A stretch of DNA of 34,971 nt from Burkholderiales bacterium (GCA_025927765.1 JAICKU010000041.1:1-34971); one strand, 5' to 3'; positions 8,448 through 16,901 are shown, counted from the first letter of the stretch. Numbers and translations: made by a program. Notes: generated by a model from the letters alone, not told the origin.

Positions 8448-8453
8448 GACAAT
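8448..8453 (+). promoter_or_regulatory. Candidate -10 (GACAAT) spaced for leaderless transcription
   Basis: GACAAT is followed by GCGCCG and ATG at 8460, so transcription would start at or next to the start codon. No -35 or Shine-Dalgarno is seen. Low confidence taken alone. Confidence 0.3.
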
Positions 8454-8459
8454 GCGCCG

Positions 8460-9611
8460 ATGCCGACGCTTCTGTCCGCGCAAACGACGGGCGCCGCGCC
8501 CGATCCGCGCACGTGGCCGCCGCGCGACGGTGCGCCGTGGACGGCGATGCAGGCGGCGATCGAGGCGCCCACTGGCGACGAAGCGCAGGCGCACGACGCC
8601 GCTGCGCGCGGGTGGCTGCGGACGAACCTCGACGCGGGCGAAAGCCTTGCACGCGTATTCGCGCAGGCGCCGTCGTATGCGCTCGCGCGCCATATGCAGC
8701 GTCTCGTCGCCGAGATCGAGGCGACGTATGCCGACGTCGACGCGCTGCGTCCGGTGCTGTTCGCGATGCCGCTCGTGCTGGTCGCAGCGCTCGACGCGGA
8801 CACCGCGCCGGTGGTGCTTGCCGGCGTGCTTCCGGACCTTGCCGCGCTCGCGGCGAGGCTTCGCGACGCACGCACGTTCGGCGGCTGCGAGACGTTCGCG
8901 CTGGCGCCGTCGCTCGTGCTGCCGCAGGCGATCGATCTCGATGCGCTGCCGGCGCTGCTCGCGCGCACGGTGCTTGCGCACGCCGACGGGAACGCGTCGT
9001 TCGGTGCGATCGTCGATCTGCCGCCGGCACCGATTCGCGTCGACACCCGCGACGAGCGCGTGCATCTGCGCTTCATCGTCGGCGCGGTGCTCGCACCCCC
9101 GAACGTCGATCCGCTCGCGTCCGCCGGGTTCGCCAAGGCGGGCATCGACATCGCACGCGCACTCAGCGACGCATTGCGAGCGCCGGGCGTTTCGCTGCTG
9201 GCGCTGCCGAGGCCGCCGCAGCGTCTCGCGCTCGCCGTCGCAGCGGGACGCGCGGCGCAGCGCGAAGTCTCGGCGCAACTCTTCGTGAGCAACGCCGTCC
9301 GTGCGCTGCGCTCGTCGTATGGCGAGCCGACGGCCATCATCAGCGCGCACCGCGCGCCCGACGCGCCGGGCGGCGGCGAATTGCGATTGTCGCTGTCGTC
9401 GCCGTTCGCGCCGCGCGCGGCGCAGGGATTGCGCTGCCCGATCCATCCGACGGAGAGCGTCGGCGACGTGGTGACGGCGCTCGAAGTACTGCTCGGCGAC
9501 TGTCAGGTCGGTGACGTGCGCGTGCTCGCGGGCATCCACCCCAACGTCGACACCGCGACCGGGCACCCGCTCTTCTTCAAGAATCTCGGCGACGACGCCT
9601 CGCTGCACTGA
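8460..9611 (+). CDS. Conserved-looking protein of unknown function, 383 aa
   Basis: I do not recognise a family. The protein starts [19 protein letters not shown], has no signal peptide, and is alanine/leucine-rich with mixed alpha/beta character. Hydrophobic stretches such as [31 protein letters not shown] are too broken by charges to be clear membrane helices. The ATG at 8460 was chosen over the GTG/ATG-type start at 8439 because the upstream seven residues overlap the presumed promoter. Strong third-position GC bias supports coding. Its last 109 nt overlap the 3' end of the opposing DUF2807 gene. Confidence 0.65.
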   Translation: MPTLLSAQTTGAAPDPRTWPPRDGAPWTAMQAAIEAPTGDEAQAHDAAARGWLRTNLDAGESLARVFAQAPSYALARHMQRLVAEIEATYADVDALRPVLFAMPLVLVAALDADTAPVVLAGVLPDLAALAARLRDARTFGGCETFALAPSLVLPQAIDLDALPALLARTVLAHADGNASFGAIVDLPPAPIRVDTRDERVHLRFIVGAVLAPPNVDPLASAGFAKAGIDIARALSDALRAPGVSLLALPRPPQRLALAVAAGRAAQREVSAQLFVSNAVRALRSSYGEPTAIISAHRAPDAPGGGELRLSLSSPFAPRAAQGLRCPIHPTESVGDVVTALEVLLGDCQVGDVRVLAGIHPNVDTATGHPLFFKNLGDDASLH

Positions 9612-10387
9612 CCGGCGTCGACGCGCACCCCGCTCGTGGGCGCGCCTTCGCGGCGCCTGATCCTTCCGATGCCGCTCACGTGCTGGGTGACGCGCGGGTT
9701 GCCGAGGTACTCGATGCCGCCGGCGCCGGAGATTTCCGCGTCCAGCGCCTGCTCGACGTTGACGACGACGTTCCCCACGCCGCTCACCTGCACCGTCGCG
9801 TCCTGCGTGCGCAATCGCTCGGCGTTGTAGGCACCTGCGCCAGAGATGGCAACGGTCTGCGTTTGCACGTCGCCACCGACGTGCGCGTCGAGCGCGCCGG
9901 ACCCGCGCAGCATAAACGCCTTCGCGCGAAGATCGTCGATGTCGAGCTTCGACCCGCCGGTGGCGGTGATGCGCAGCGCGGGCACGTCGAGCTTGCCCGC
10001 CTGCACGCGCACGGCGCCGTGCAGATGCATCGCGTCGAGCGTGCGGAACGTGATCGTCAGCCGCGCCGCGGGCGGCGACTTGCGCCGGAAGAAGCCGAAG
10101 CCACTGCGATGCGTACGCGTCTCGATCACCAGCGTGCCGTCGGTGACGTGCGTGCGTACGACCTGCGCGGGCGTCGCTTCGATGTCCATGCCGTGCGTGT
10201 CGCCCTGCACCAATGTCACCTGAGCGCTGCCGCCGACGTCGAGCGCATGAAACGCGGCGAGATCTCGGTGTTCCAATCGCGAAGGCGTCTCGGCGACGAA
10301 GCTTCGTGAAAGCGTCCACCACGCAAGCAGCGCAGCGACGAGGACGCAGCCGAGGATCAACCAGGGAAGGGCGGAGCGGGGCTTCAT
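9503..10387 (-). CDS. GIN-domain (DUF2807) exported protein
   Basis: 294 aa. An N-terminal signal or anchor segment ([21 protein letters not shown]) is followed by a repetitive beta-solenoid with many short turns ([49 protein letters not shown]). This is typical of DUF2807/GIN domains, described as putative adhesin heads in the envelope. The repeats end near [10 protein letters not shown], ~residue 255. The remaining ~40 residues are non-repetitive and lie antisense to the 3' end of the neighbouring plus-strand gene, so the original stop may have been lost. The start is the ATG at 10387 (MKPRSALPW). It is divergent from the mutase operon. Confidence 0.75.
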   Translation of the reverse strand: MKPRSALPWLILGCVLVAALLAWWTLSRSFVAETPSRLEHRDLAAFHALDVGGSAQVTLVQGDTHGMDIEATPAQVVRTHVTDGTLVIETRTHRSGFGFFRRKSPPAARLTITFRTLDAMHLHGAVRVQAGKLDVPALRITATGGSKLDIDDLRAKAFMLRGSGALDAHVGGDVQTQTVAISGAGAYNAERLRTQDATVQVSGVGNVVVNVEQALDAEISGAGGIEYLGNPRVTQHVSGIGRIRRREGAPTSGVRVDAGQCSEASSPRFLKKSGCPVAVSTLGWMPASTRTSPT

Positions 10388-10499
10388 GGAGTCAGCGAGG
10401 TGAGATGCGCGAAGCCCGCGTTTCGGATTCACGGCCCGGGTGGACGGACGCGCGGCGCGCCAATGCGCGTCTCCGCGGTCGATCGCTGTGACGTTTTCG

Positions 10500-10528
10500 T
10501 TGACAGCCCCATTTTTATCGCATACAGT
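10500..10528 (+). promoter_or_regulatory. Sigma-70-type promoter of the B12 mutase operon
   Basis: TTGACA (10500-10505, perfect -35), a 17-bp spacer, then TACAGT (10523-10528), followed by an AT-rich tract unusual for this genome. The expected transcription start is near 10535, giving a ~56-nt leader before the GTG at 10591. A partial palindrome around GGAATTCC (10532-10539) sits at the start site and could be an operator. Confidence 0.72.
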
Positions 10529-10579
10529 ATTCGGAATTCCATATTTGAGCCGCAGCGTACCGCGGCGACCCACGTTGCC

Positions 10580-10586
10580 AGGAGGA
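10580..10586 (+). promoter_or_regulatory. Strong Shine-Dalgarno fixing a GTG start
   Basis: AGGAGGA lies 4 nt before the GTG at 10591 and decides that start for the mutase small subunit. Confidence 0.8.
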
Positions 10587-10590
10587 TTTC

Positions 10591-11007
10591 GTGGAGCCAT
10601 CGACAGCACCCATTCGCGTCGTGATCGCCAAGGTGGGCCTCGACGGCCATGACCGCGGCGTCAAGATCGTCGCACGAACGCTGCGCGACGCCGGCATGGA
10701 CGTCATCTACACCGGGCTGCACCGCACGCCCGAGGAGGTCGTCGAGGCGGCGATCCAGGAAGACGTCGACGTGATCGGCGTCAGCATCCTGTCCGGCGCG
10801 CACATGACGGTGTTCCCGCGCATCGTGAAGCTTCTGCGAGAGCGCGAAGCCGGGGACATCCTCGTCGTGGGCGGCGGCGTCATTCCCGACGAGGACCTGC
10901 CGAAGCTGCGCGAGATCGGCGTGAAGGAAGTGCTGCTGCAGGACACGCCGCCTGCCGAAATCGTGGCGTCGATCAAACGGGTGGTTGCGGAGCGGGGGCC
11001 GCGCTGA
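10591..11007 (+). CDS. hcmB: 2-Hydroxyisobutyryl-CoA mutase, small cobalamin-binding subunit
   Basis: 138 aa, a single B12-binding Rossmann-like domain. The cobalt-ligand motif D-x-H-x-x-G is DGHDRG with His20, followed by SILSGAH and VVGGGVIP, the S-x-L and GG nucleotide-tail motifs of base-off/His-on cobalamin enzymes. Stand-alone small subunits of this size occur in isobutyryl-CoA and 2-hydroxyisobutyryl-CoA mutases. The assignment to the latter rests on the partner large subunit at 13560. It is the first gene of the operon, with a good promoter and ribosome-binding site upstream. Its stop abuts the ATG of the CoA ligase with no gap. Confidence 0.85.
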   Translation: MEPSTAPIRVVIAKVGLDGHDRGVKIVARTLRDAGMDVIYTGLHRTPEEVVEAAIQEDVDVIGVSILSGAHMTVFPRIVKLLREREAGDILVVGGGVIPDEDLPKLREIGVKEVLLQDTPPAEIVASIKRVVAERGPR

Positions 11008-12441
11008 ATGAACGCGATGGAGCAATGGAGCTTTCCGCCGCGCTTCGACGCGGACTATGTGCCGTCGGCAGGGTCGCGCTACTGGTTCCCGGTGCGCGAA
11101 ACGATGCCGCCGGCCGAACGCGAGCGCGCGATCCTCGAGCGGCTGCAGCGTCTCACGCGCTACGCGTACGACACGTCGCCGTTCTACCGGCGCAAGTGGG
11201 ACGAGGCGGGCTTCCATCCCGATCATCTGCGCTCGCTCGAGGATTTCGAGTCGAAGGTGCCGGTGATCACGAAGAAGGACCTGCGCGAATCGCAATCGCG
11301 CGTGCCGCCCTTCGGTGATTACCTGTGTGTGCCGCCCGACGAGGTGCATCACATCCACGGCACCTCCGGCACGACCGGGCGGCCGACGGCGTTCGCGATC
11401 GGGCGCGGCGACTGGGAGTCGGTCGCCAACGCGCACGCGCGAATCATGTGGGGCATGGGCATTCGTCCCGGCGACATCGTGTTCGTCGCGGCGATCTTCA
11501 GCCTGTACATGGGGTCGTGGGGCGCGCTGTCCGGTGCCGAGCGGTTGCGCGCCAAGGCGTTTCCCTTCGGCGCCGGCGCGCAAGGCATGACCGCGCGCGC
11601 GGCGATGTGGCTCGATCTCACCAAACCGGCGGCGCTTTACGCGACGCCGTCATTCGCCCTGCATTTGTCCGAAGTCGCGCGTCACGAAGGCTACGACCCG
11701 CGCGCGTTCGGATTGAAGACGATGTTCTTTTCCGGCGAGCCGGGCGCGTCGGTGCCGGGCGTGCGCGATCGCCTCGAAGCCGCTTACGGCGCGCACGTCG
11801 TCGACTGCGGGTCGATGGCGGAAATGACGCCGTTCATGCACGTGTCGGGCACCGCCGAAACGAGCGGCATGCTGTGCTGGCAGGACATCGTCTACACGGA
11901 GGTCTGCGATCCGAAGACGTACGTCCGCGTGCCGTACGGCGAACGCGGCACGCCGGTGTACACGCACCTCGAGCGCACGTCGCAGCCGATGATCCGCCTC
12001 GCGTCGGGCGATCTCACGCTGTGGGAGAACGGGCCGAATCCGTGCGCGCGCACGTACCCGCGACTGCCGCAGGGCATCTTCGGACGCATCGACGACATGT
12101 TCACGATCCGCGGCGAGAACGTGTATCCGAGCGAAGTCGACGCCGTGTTGAACACGCTGCCCGGGTACGGCGGCGAGCACCGGATCGTGATCACGCGCGA
12201 AGGCGCGATGGACGAGCTCGTGATCCGCATCGAGATCGCGCCCGAGCATCACGCGCGCGGCGCCGACGCGCACGTGGCGTTGCGCGACGAAGCGGCGCGC
12301 AAGCTCCAGAAGATGCTGGGCCTGCGCTCGAAGCTCGAAATCGTCGAGCCGGGCACGTTCCCGCGCACCGATTTCAAGGCGCGGCGCGTCGTCGACGACC
12401 GCGAGGTGTTCCGCGCGATGAACGCGAGGCTCGGTCAGTGA
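11008..12441 (+). CDS. PaaK-like acyl-CoA ligase, probably 2-hydroxyisobutyrate-CoA ligase
   Basis: 477 aa. It is related to phenylacetate-CoA ligases of the ANL superfamily: Y-A-Y-D-T-S-P-F-Y-R-R-K-W near residue 55 and the adenylate loop HGTSGTTGRPTAF (~115-127). FGRIDDMFTIRGENVYPSEVD (~355-375) is the C-terminal hinge, and TDFKARRVV near the C-terminus sits in the region of the catalytic lysine. Its place between the two mutase subunits argues that it makes the mutase substrate, as in known 2-hydroxyisobutyrate clusters. That substrate is inferred, not read from active-site residues. The start ATG directly follows the hcmB stop. Confidence 0.82.
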   Translation: MNAMEQWSFPPRFDADYVPSAGSRYWFPVRETMPPAERERAILERLQRLTRYAYDTSPFYRRKWDEAGFHPDHLRSLEDFESKVPVITKKDLRESQSRVPPFGDYLCVPPDEVHHIHGTSGTTGRPTAFAIGRGDWESVANAHARIMWGMGIRPGDIVFVAAIFSLYMGSWGALSGAERLRAKAFPFGAGAQGMTARAAMWLDLTKPAALYATPSFALHLSEVARHEGYDPRAFGLKTMFFSGEPGASVPGVRDRLEAAYGAHVVDCGSMAEMTPFMHVSGTAETSGMLCWQDIVYTEVCDPKTYVRVPYGERGTPVYTHLERTSQPMIRLASGDLTLWENGPNPCARTYPRLPQGIFGRIDDMFTIRGENVYPSEVDAVLNTLPGYGGEHRIVITREGAMDELVIRIEIAPEHHARGADAHVALRDEAARKLQKMLGLRSKLEIVEPGTFPRTDFKARRVVDDREVFRAMNARLGQ

Positions 12442-12501
12442 GCCCGACGGGCCGCCCCGAGGGCGAACGAGCCCGAAGCACGACGCGCGGAGCGTAGCGA
12501 A

Positions 12502-13563
12502 GTGAGTTACATCCCGTCCACCGAGCTCGAGCCGCGCGTTCTTGCCGGCGATCGGCGTGCGGTCGCGCGGTTGCTGACGCGGGCCGAATCCGGCGTCGAC
12601 GAGGCGCGTTCGACGCTCGACGCCATGTTCTCGCACGCCGGTCGCGCACACGTCGTCGGCATCACCGGCGTGCCCGGCAGCGGCAAGTCGACGCTCGTCG
12701 CCAAGCTCGCTGCCGACGTCCGCAAGAGCGGACGTACCGTGGCCATCGTCGCGATCGATCCGTCGAGTCCGTTTTCCGGCGGCTCGATCCTCGGCGATCG
12801 CATCCGCATGGGGGAGCTTGCCGGCGATCCCGGCGTGTTCGTGCGCAGCATGGCCACGCGCGGTGCACTGGGCGGCCTCGCCAAGGGCACGCTCGAAGTC
12901 GTCGACGTGCTCGACGCCGCCGGCTTCGACATGGTGATCATCGAAACGGTGGGCGTGGGCCAGGACGAAGTCGACGTCGCACGCGCCGCGCATACGACGG
13001 TCGTCGTGTCGGCGCCGGGCCTGGGCGACGACATCCAGGCGATCAAGGCCGGCATCCTCGAGATCGCCGACATTCACGCAGTGAGCAAGTGCGACCGGCC
13101 CGACGCGAACAAGACGATCACCGATCTCAAGACGATGCTCGCGCTGGGCCTGACGGTGCTCGACCGCGAGCAGTGGTCCGCGAAAGCAGGGTCGGACTCC
13201 ACTTTTTCGACGCGCTCGACGCACGTCGCTGCCCAATCTGAAAAAGTGGAGCCGGACCCTACTTTTCGGCCGGAGGTGATCGCGACGAGCTCGCTGCGCG
13301 ATCAGGGCGTCGCCGAACTGCTCGCCGCGATCGATCGCCATCGCGAGCGGCTCGAACGCACCGGCGAAATCGAGAAGCGGCGCGCGGCGATCGCCGAGCG
13401 TCGCCTGCTCGCGGCAGGCGAAGGCATCCTGCGCGACGCGTTCGCCCGCAATCGCACCGGCCGCCTTTCTTCGCTTCTCGAACAACTGCGCGCGCGGACG
13501 CTGTCGCCGCACGCGGCCGCGCAGCGGCTTCTGCGCGAACTGAACCTTGGAGGTGACGCATGA
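12502..13563 (+). CDS. MeaB/ArgK-type G3E GTPase, mutase chaperone, with a repeat-derived insertion
   Basis: 353 aa. The family guards and reloads B12-dependent mutases using GTP hydrolysis. The P-loop GVPGSGKST is at ~56-64, AIDPSSPFSGGSILGDRIRM is the conserved switch region, ETVGVGQDEVDVA follows, and SKCD stands in for the usual NKxD base-recognition motif. A C-terminal helical dimerisation region is present. Residues 228-255 are encoded by an inverted-repeat element (see 13183-13265). They are Ser/Thr-rich and unlike anything in MeaB proteins, and removing them restores the normal ~325-residue length. The start is the GTG at 12502. The stop overlaps the hcmA ATG (ATGA). Confidence 0.88.
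   Translation: MSYIPSTELEPRVLAGDRRAVARLLTRAESGVDEARSTLDAMFSHAGRAHVVGITGVPGSGKSTLVAKLAADVRKSGRTVAIVAIDPSSPFSGGSILGDRIRMGELAGDPGVFVRSMATRGALGGLAKGTLEVVDVLDAAGFDMVIIETVGVGQDEVDVARAAHTTVVVSAPGLGDDIQAIKAGILEIADIHAVSKCDRPDANKTITDLKTMLALGLTVLDREQWSAKAGSDSTFSTRSTHVAAQSEKVEPDPTFRPEVIATSSLRDQGVAELLAAIDRHRERLERTGEIEKRRAAIAERRLLAAGEGILRDAFARNRTGRLSSLLEQLRARTLSPHAAAQRLLRELNLGGDA
13183..13265 (+). repeat. 83-bp inverted-repeat element inserted in frame in the chaperone gene (copy 2)
   Basis: Left arm 13183-13208 and right arm 13240-13265 (26 bp each) are inverted copies with 3 mismatches, separated by 31 nt. The left arm begins AAAGCAGGGTCGGACTCC; the first 11 bases equal those of the palindrome at 4027. 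Host codons run through it with no stop, adding 28 residues. GGGTC-type ends resemble REP/MITE sequences mobilised by REP-associated tyrosine transposases. No transposase is in the window. Confidence 0.85.
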
Positions 13564-15272
13564 ACGACTCGAACATTCCGCCGTCTGCGGGCCCCGATCC
13601 ACGTGCTCGCGCCCGACTGGCCGAGCAGGTGCAGGCGTGGGAGAACAACGAAGTCGCGAACTTCGTGAAGAAGGCGCCCGAGCGCAAGTCGCATTTCGAA
13701 ACCATCGGCGGCTTTCCGATGAAGCGCACGTACACCGCCCTCGACCTCGCCGACACGCCGCTCGAGGACATCGGCCTGCCGGGCCAGTATCCGTTCACGC
13801 GCGGCCCGTACCCGACGATGTATCGCGGCCGCATCTGGACGATGCGCCAGATCGCGGGCTTCGGCACCGCCGAGGACACGAACAAGCGCTTCAAGTACCT
13901 GATCGCGCAGGGCCAGACGGGCCTGTCGACCGACTTCGACATGCCGACGCTGATGGGCTACGACAGCGACCACCCGATGAGCGAAGGCGAGGTCGGACGC
14001 GAAGGCGTCGCGATCGACACGCTGGCCGACATGGAGCATCTGTTCGACGGCATCGATCTCGAGAAGATTTCCGTCTCGATGACGATCAACCCGAGCGCGT
14101 GGATCCTGCTCGCGATGTACGTCGCACTGGCGCAAAAGCGCGGCTACGACCTGAACAAGCTGTCGGGCACGATCCAGGCCGACATCCTGAAGGAATACCA
14201 GGCGCAGAAGGAATGGGCGTTCCCGGTGGCGCCGTCGGTGCGCATCGTGCGCGACTGCATCTCGTTCTGCGCACGCAACATGAAGCGCTACAACCCGATC
14301 AACATCTCGGGTTACCACATCTCGGAAGCGGGCGGCTCGCCGCTCGACGAAGTCGCGTTCACCATGTGCAACCTGATCGCGTACGTCGAGGAGGTGCTGA
14401 AGACGGGCATGCACGTCGACGACTTCGCGCCGCGCCTCGCGTTCTTCTACGTGTGCCAGGCCGATTTTTTCGAAGAGGTGGCGAAGTTCCGCTCGGTGCG
14501 CCGCGCGTACGCGAAGATCATGCGCGAGCGCTTCGGCGCGAAGAATCCCGAGTCGATGCGGCTGCGCTTCCACTGCCAGACGGCCGCCGCCTCGCTCACG
14601 AAGCCGCAGTACCCGATCAACGTCGTGCGCACCGGTTTCCAGGCGCTTGCCGCAGTCATGGGCGGTGCGCAGAGCCTGCACACCAACGGCATGGACGAGG
14701 CGTTCGCCATCCCGACGGAAGAGGCGATGAAGATCGCGCTGCGCACGCAACAGATCATTGCCGACGAGACGAACGTCGCCGACGTCGTCGATCCGCTTGG
14801 CGGCTCCTATTTCCTCGAGAGCCTCACCACGCAATACGAGCGCGCGATCTTCGAGGTCGTCGACGAGGTCGACCGCGATGGCGGCACGATCAAGTTGACG
14901 CAGGAAGGCTGGTTCCAGCGCCGCATCGCCGATTTCGCCTATGAAACTGCGTTGAAGAAGGCGAGCGGCGAAAAGCCGGTGATCGGCGTCAACAAGTACG
15001 TCGATCCCGAAGAGAAGTTCGACATCGAGTTGCATCCGTACGACGCGTCGACGGCGGAGCGGCAAATCGGTCGCCTGAACCAGGTACGCCGTGCGCGCGA
15101 CAACGCGAAGGTGAACGCGCTGCTCGATCGGCTCGTCGAAGTCGCGAAGCGCGAGGACGAGAACATCATGCCGGTCACGATCGAGCTCGTCGCCGCGGGC
15201 GCGACGATGGGCGACATCATCGAGAAGCTGAAGGAGCTGTGGGGGACGTATCGCGAGAACCCGGTGTTCTAG
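13560..15272 (+). CDS. hcmA: 2-Hydroxyisobutyryl-CoA mutase, large substrate-binding subunit
   Basis: 570 aa, the TIM-barrel subunit of a two-component B12-dependent acyl-CoA mutase. It has YPFTRGPYPTMY and WTMRQIAGFGTAEDTN (~77-109), then GLSTDFDMPTLMGYDSD (121-137). The residue that is Tyr in methylmalonyl-CoA mutase (RQYAGF) and Phe in isobutyryl-CoA mutase (RQFAGF) is Ile98 here. The Ala of the usual S-V-A-F-D is Asp125. Ile and Asp 27 residues apart are the known selectivity pair of 2-hydroxyisobutyryl-CoA mutase (Ile90/Asp117 in Aquincola HcmA). It interconverts 2-hydroxyisobutyryl-CoA and 3-hydroxybutyryl-CoA. GGAGGT precedes the ATG, which overlaps the chaperone stop. The C-terminal B12 domain of single-chain mutases is absent, consistent with HcmB supplying it. 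Confidence 0.88.
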   Translation: MNDSNIPPSAGPDPRARARLAEQVQAWENNEVANFVKKAPERKSHFETIGGFPMKRTYTALDLADTPLEDIGLPGQYPFTRGPYPTMYRGRIWTMRQIAGFGTAEDTNKRFKYLIAQGQTGLSTDFDMPTLMGYDSDHPMSEGEVGREGVAIDTLADMEHLFDGIDLEKISVSMTINPSAWILLAMYVALAQKRGYDLNKLSGTIQADILKEYQAQKEWAFPVAPSVRIVRDCISFCARNMKRYNPINISGYHISEAGGSPLDEVAFTMCNLIAYVEEVLKTGMHVDDFAPRLAFFYVCQADFFEEVAKFRSVRRAYAKIMRERFGAKNPESMRLRFHCQTAAASLTKPQYPINVVRTGFQALAAVMGGAQSLHTNGMDEAFAIPTEEAMKIALRTQQIIADETNVADVVDPLGGSYFLESLTTQYERAIFEVVDEVDRDGGTIKLTQEGWFQRRIADFAYETALKKASGEKPVIGVNKYVDPEEKFDIELHPYDASTAERQIGRLNQVRRARDNAKVNALLDRLVEVAKREDENIMPVTIELVAAGATMGDIIEKLKELWGTYRENPVF

Positions 15273-15311
15273 CCGGGATCCATCACGAACCCCCGTCCCT
15301 TCGCGTCGACG

Positions 15312-16901
15312 CTACTTGCACGCGGTCGCCGGAAACGGAATCTCGAACGTGACGCTCCTCACGACGGGATTGACTTCGGTGCTCGAGACGCAGGCGCAGC
15401 CGAATTGATTGCAACCTGCGATCGGATCGGGTCCGGTGACGAGGCCGTAGCCAAGATGCGCGATCGTGGTGCCGATGCTTGCGGTGAAACCGACTTCGAT
15501 GTCGAACGTGGGCGCCTGCGTGCGCGTGTCGGGGTCCGCCGTCCAATGCGCGCTCTGGACCACGTTCGAGAATTTCCCATTCGCCGTCTGACCGAGCTGC
15601 GGATCGGTGCCGGAGTCGTCGCCGAGCTGCGCCTGGCACACGTCCTTGACCATCTGCACGTGACCGGTGCAATCGGTACCGGGATCCGGCTCCAATCCGG
15701 TGGTGCAGTACTTGAAATTCCACGCGGCGCCCTCGTTGCCCGTGTTGCCCACTTCGACGATCAGCGGAGGAACCGTCGTCTGCGTCGTGTTGCTCCACGT
15801 GGCATTCGCCGAGAGGCCTCCGCCCGGACCGTTCGCCGACACGTTCACCGTGCCGCCGATCGAGAAGCTGAAGCCGGACGTGTACGTGGTTTGCTGGCCC
15901 TGCGTGGCCGCCGGCGCGGCATTCGTCTGGATGACGGTGCCCTCGTTCCGCGGGACCATCGTGAGCCCGTACGACAGCGGATAGTTCGCGTAGCGGCAGA
16001 CGTCGTCGAAGTCGGCACCGGCGCCGCCGGACGAACAGAAGGTCCGGCCGTCCTGCCAGTTGATCACGAGATTGCCGTTGTTGTCCTGGTACATGCTCGG
16101 ATTCGACCCGGCAGAGGTCGCGCCTTGCCACTTGGCCTGCGTCGCCGTCCAGTCGGCCGCAGCCGTCACGACGTAGTGGTCGGTATTGTCGAGGCAGCGA
16201 TGCAGCGCGAACACGTTGATCTCGGTGTTGTAGACGCCTTGCGACGTGGAGACCGCGAACGTATCCGTCTGCAGCGGATTCTGGTCCCATTCGATGGTGC
16301 CGTCCGGGCTTGCGGGCGGGCCCGCAACGATCGGCGTCGGCTGGCGACGCAGCTCGGTGACCGTGCGGTCCACGGCACGACCGAGCGCGAGCGCGTCGTC
16401 CGCGACGGCCGTGGCGTCCGGTTTGCCGTCGGCTGTCTGCAGCGGACTGCGACTCATGGGCGTCAGCACCATTGCGGTCGGAACGAGATTCTCGCGGCGC
16501 AACGCGTACGCCATCATCGACGCGGACTCCTTCGATCGGAAGCCGAAGCCTGCCCCGACGATCGCGTGCAGTGCCTTGATGTGCTGCGCGTTGGCGTCGA
16601 GCAGCACGATCGTATAGCCCGCCTGGTACGTGGCTTTCAGCTCCCGGCGGTCGGCGTCATTCAATCGCGAGAGCGTCGCGCCCTCGAGCAGGACCGGCGC
16701 GTCGTGTTGGCGGGAAAAGGCCACGAGGCGCACTTGCTTCGCGATTCCGGACGCGAGATCGCCGTCGACGTGCCCGAGGCGACGAACCGTCAGGTTGTCC
16801 GCGTTCGCCGCCGAGCACACCGATGTTCCCAGCGCGAAGGCGGAAAACAGGATGGAAACGACCTTCGACGTGCCGCTGAAACGCAAAGACCGGGCGAACA
16901 T
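15312..16901 (-). CDS. Secreted protein, possible beta-barrel pore-forming-toxin-like fold
   Basis: 529 aa from the ATG at 16901, which has AGGAG upstream. A signal peptide (FSAFALGTSVCSAANA) ends near residue 34. The N-terminal part (~35-180) is alpha/beta. The middle and C-terminal parts are rich in Gly, Ser, Thr, Asn and Cys with alternating polar/hydrophobic residues: SGFSFSIGGTVNVSANG, then GGLSANATWSNTTQT, then NEGAAWNFKYCTTG and VVQSAHWTAD. A stem-like Gly/Ser-rich hairpin followed by W-containing strands recalls the leukocidin/hemolysin family, but I could not align it confidently. About ten cysteines suggest disulfides. Base composition is a little less GC-rich than its neighbours, which may indicate acquisition. 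It is convergent with hcmA and divergent from the TPP enzyme gene. Confidence 0.6.
   Translation of the reverse strand: MFARSLRFSGTSKVVSILFSAFALGTSVCSAANADNLTVRRLGHVDGDLASGIAKQVRLVAFSRQHDAPVLLEGATLSRLNDADRRELKATYQAGYTIVLLDANAQHIKALHAIVGAGFGFRSKESASMMAYALRRENLVPTAMVLTPMSRSPLQTADGKPDATAVADDALALGRAVDRTVTELRRQPTPIVAGPPASPDGTIEWDQNPLQTDTFAVSTSQGVYNTEINVFALHRCLDNTDHYVVTAAADWTATQAKWQGATSAGSNPSMYQDNNGNLVINWQDGRTFCSSGGAGADFDDVCRYANYPLSYGLTMVPRNEGTVIQTNAAPAATQGQQTTYTSGFSFSIGGTVNVSANGPGGGLSANATWSNTTQTTVPPLIVEVGNTGNEGAAWNFKYCTTGLEPDPGTDCTGHVQMVKDVCQAQLGDDSGTDPQLGQTANGKFSNVVQSAHWTADPDTRTQAPTFDIEVGFTASIGTTIAHLGYGLVTGPDPIAGCNQFGCACVSSTEVNPVVRSVTFEIPFPATACK

Noticed and set aside
8379-10322. N-terminal extension of proS to 1218 codons
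   Set aside because: ProS begins at [10 protein letters not shown] (8378) with the standard length; the extension is antisense to two other genes and lacks homology.
11650-13602. 650-codon open frame on the minus strand across the ligase and chaperone genes
   Set aside because: Antisense to two confidently identified genes; composition (Arg, His, Ala, Asp) is that of a shadow frame.
13560-15272. Call as methylmalonyl-CoA mutase
   Set aside because: The subunit layout (separate small B12 subunit) and Ile98/Asp125 differ from methylmalonyl-CoA mutase, which has Tyr and Ala at those positions and usually a fused B12 domain.
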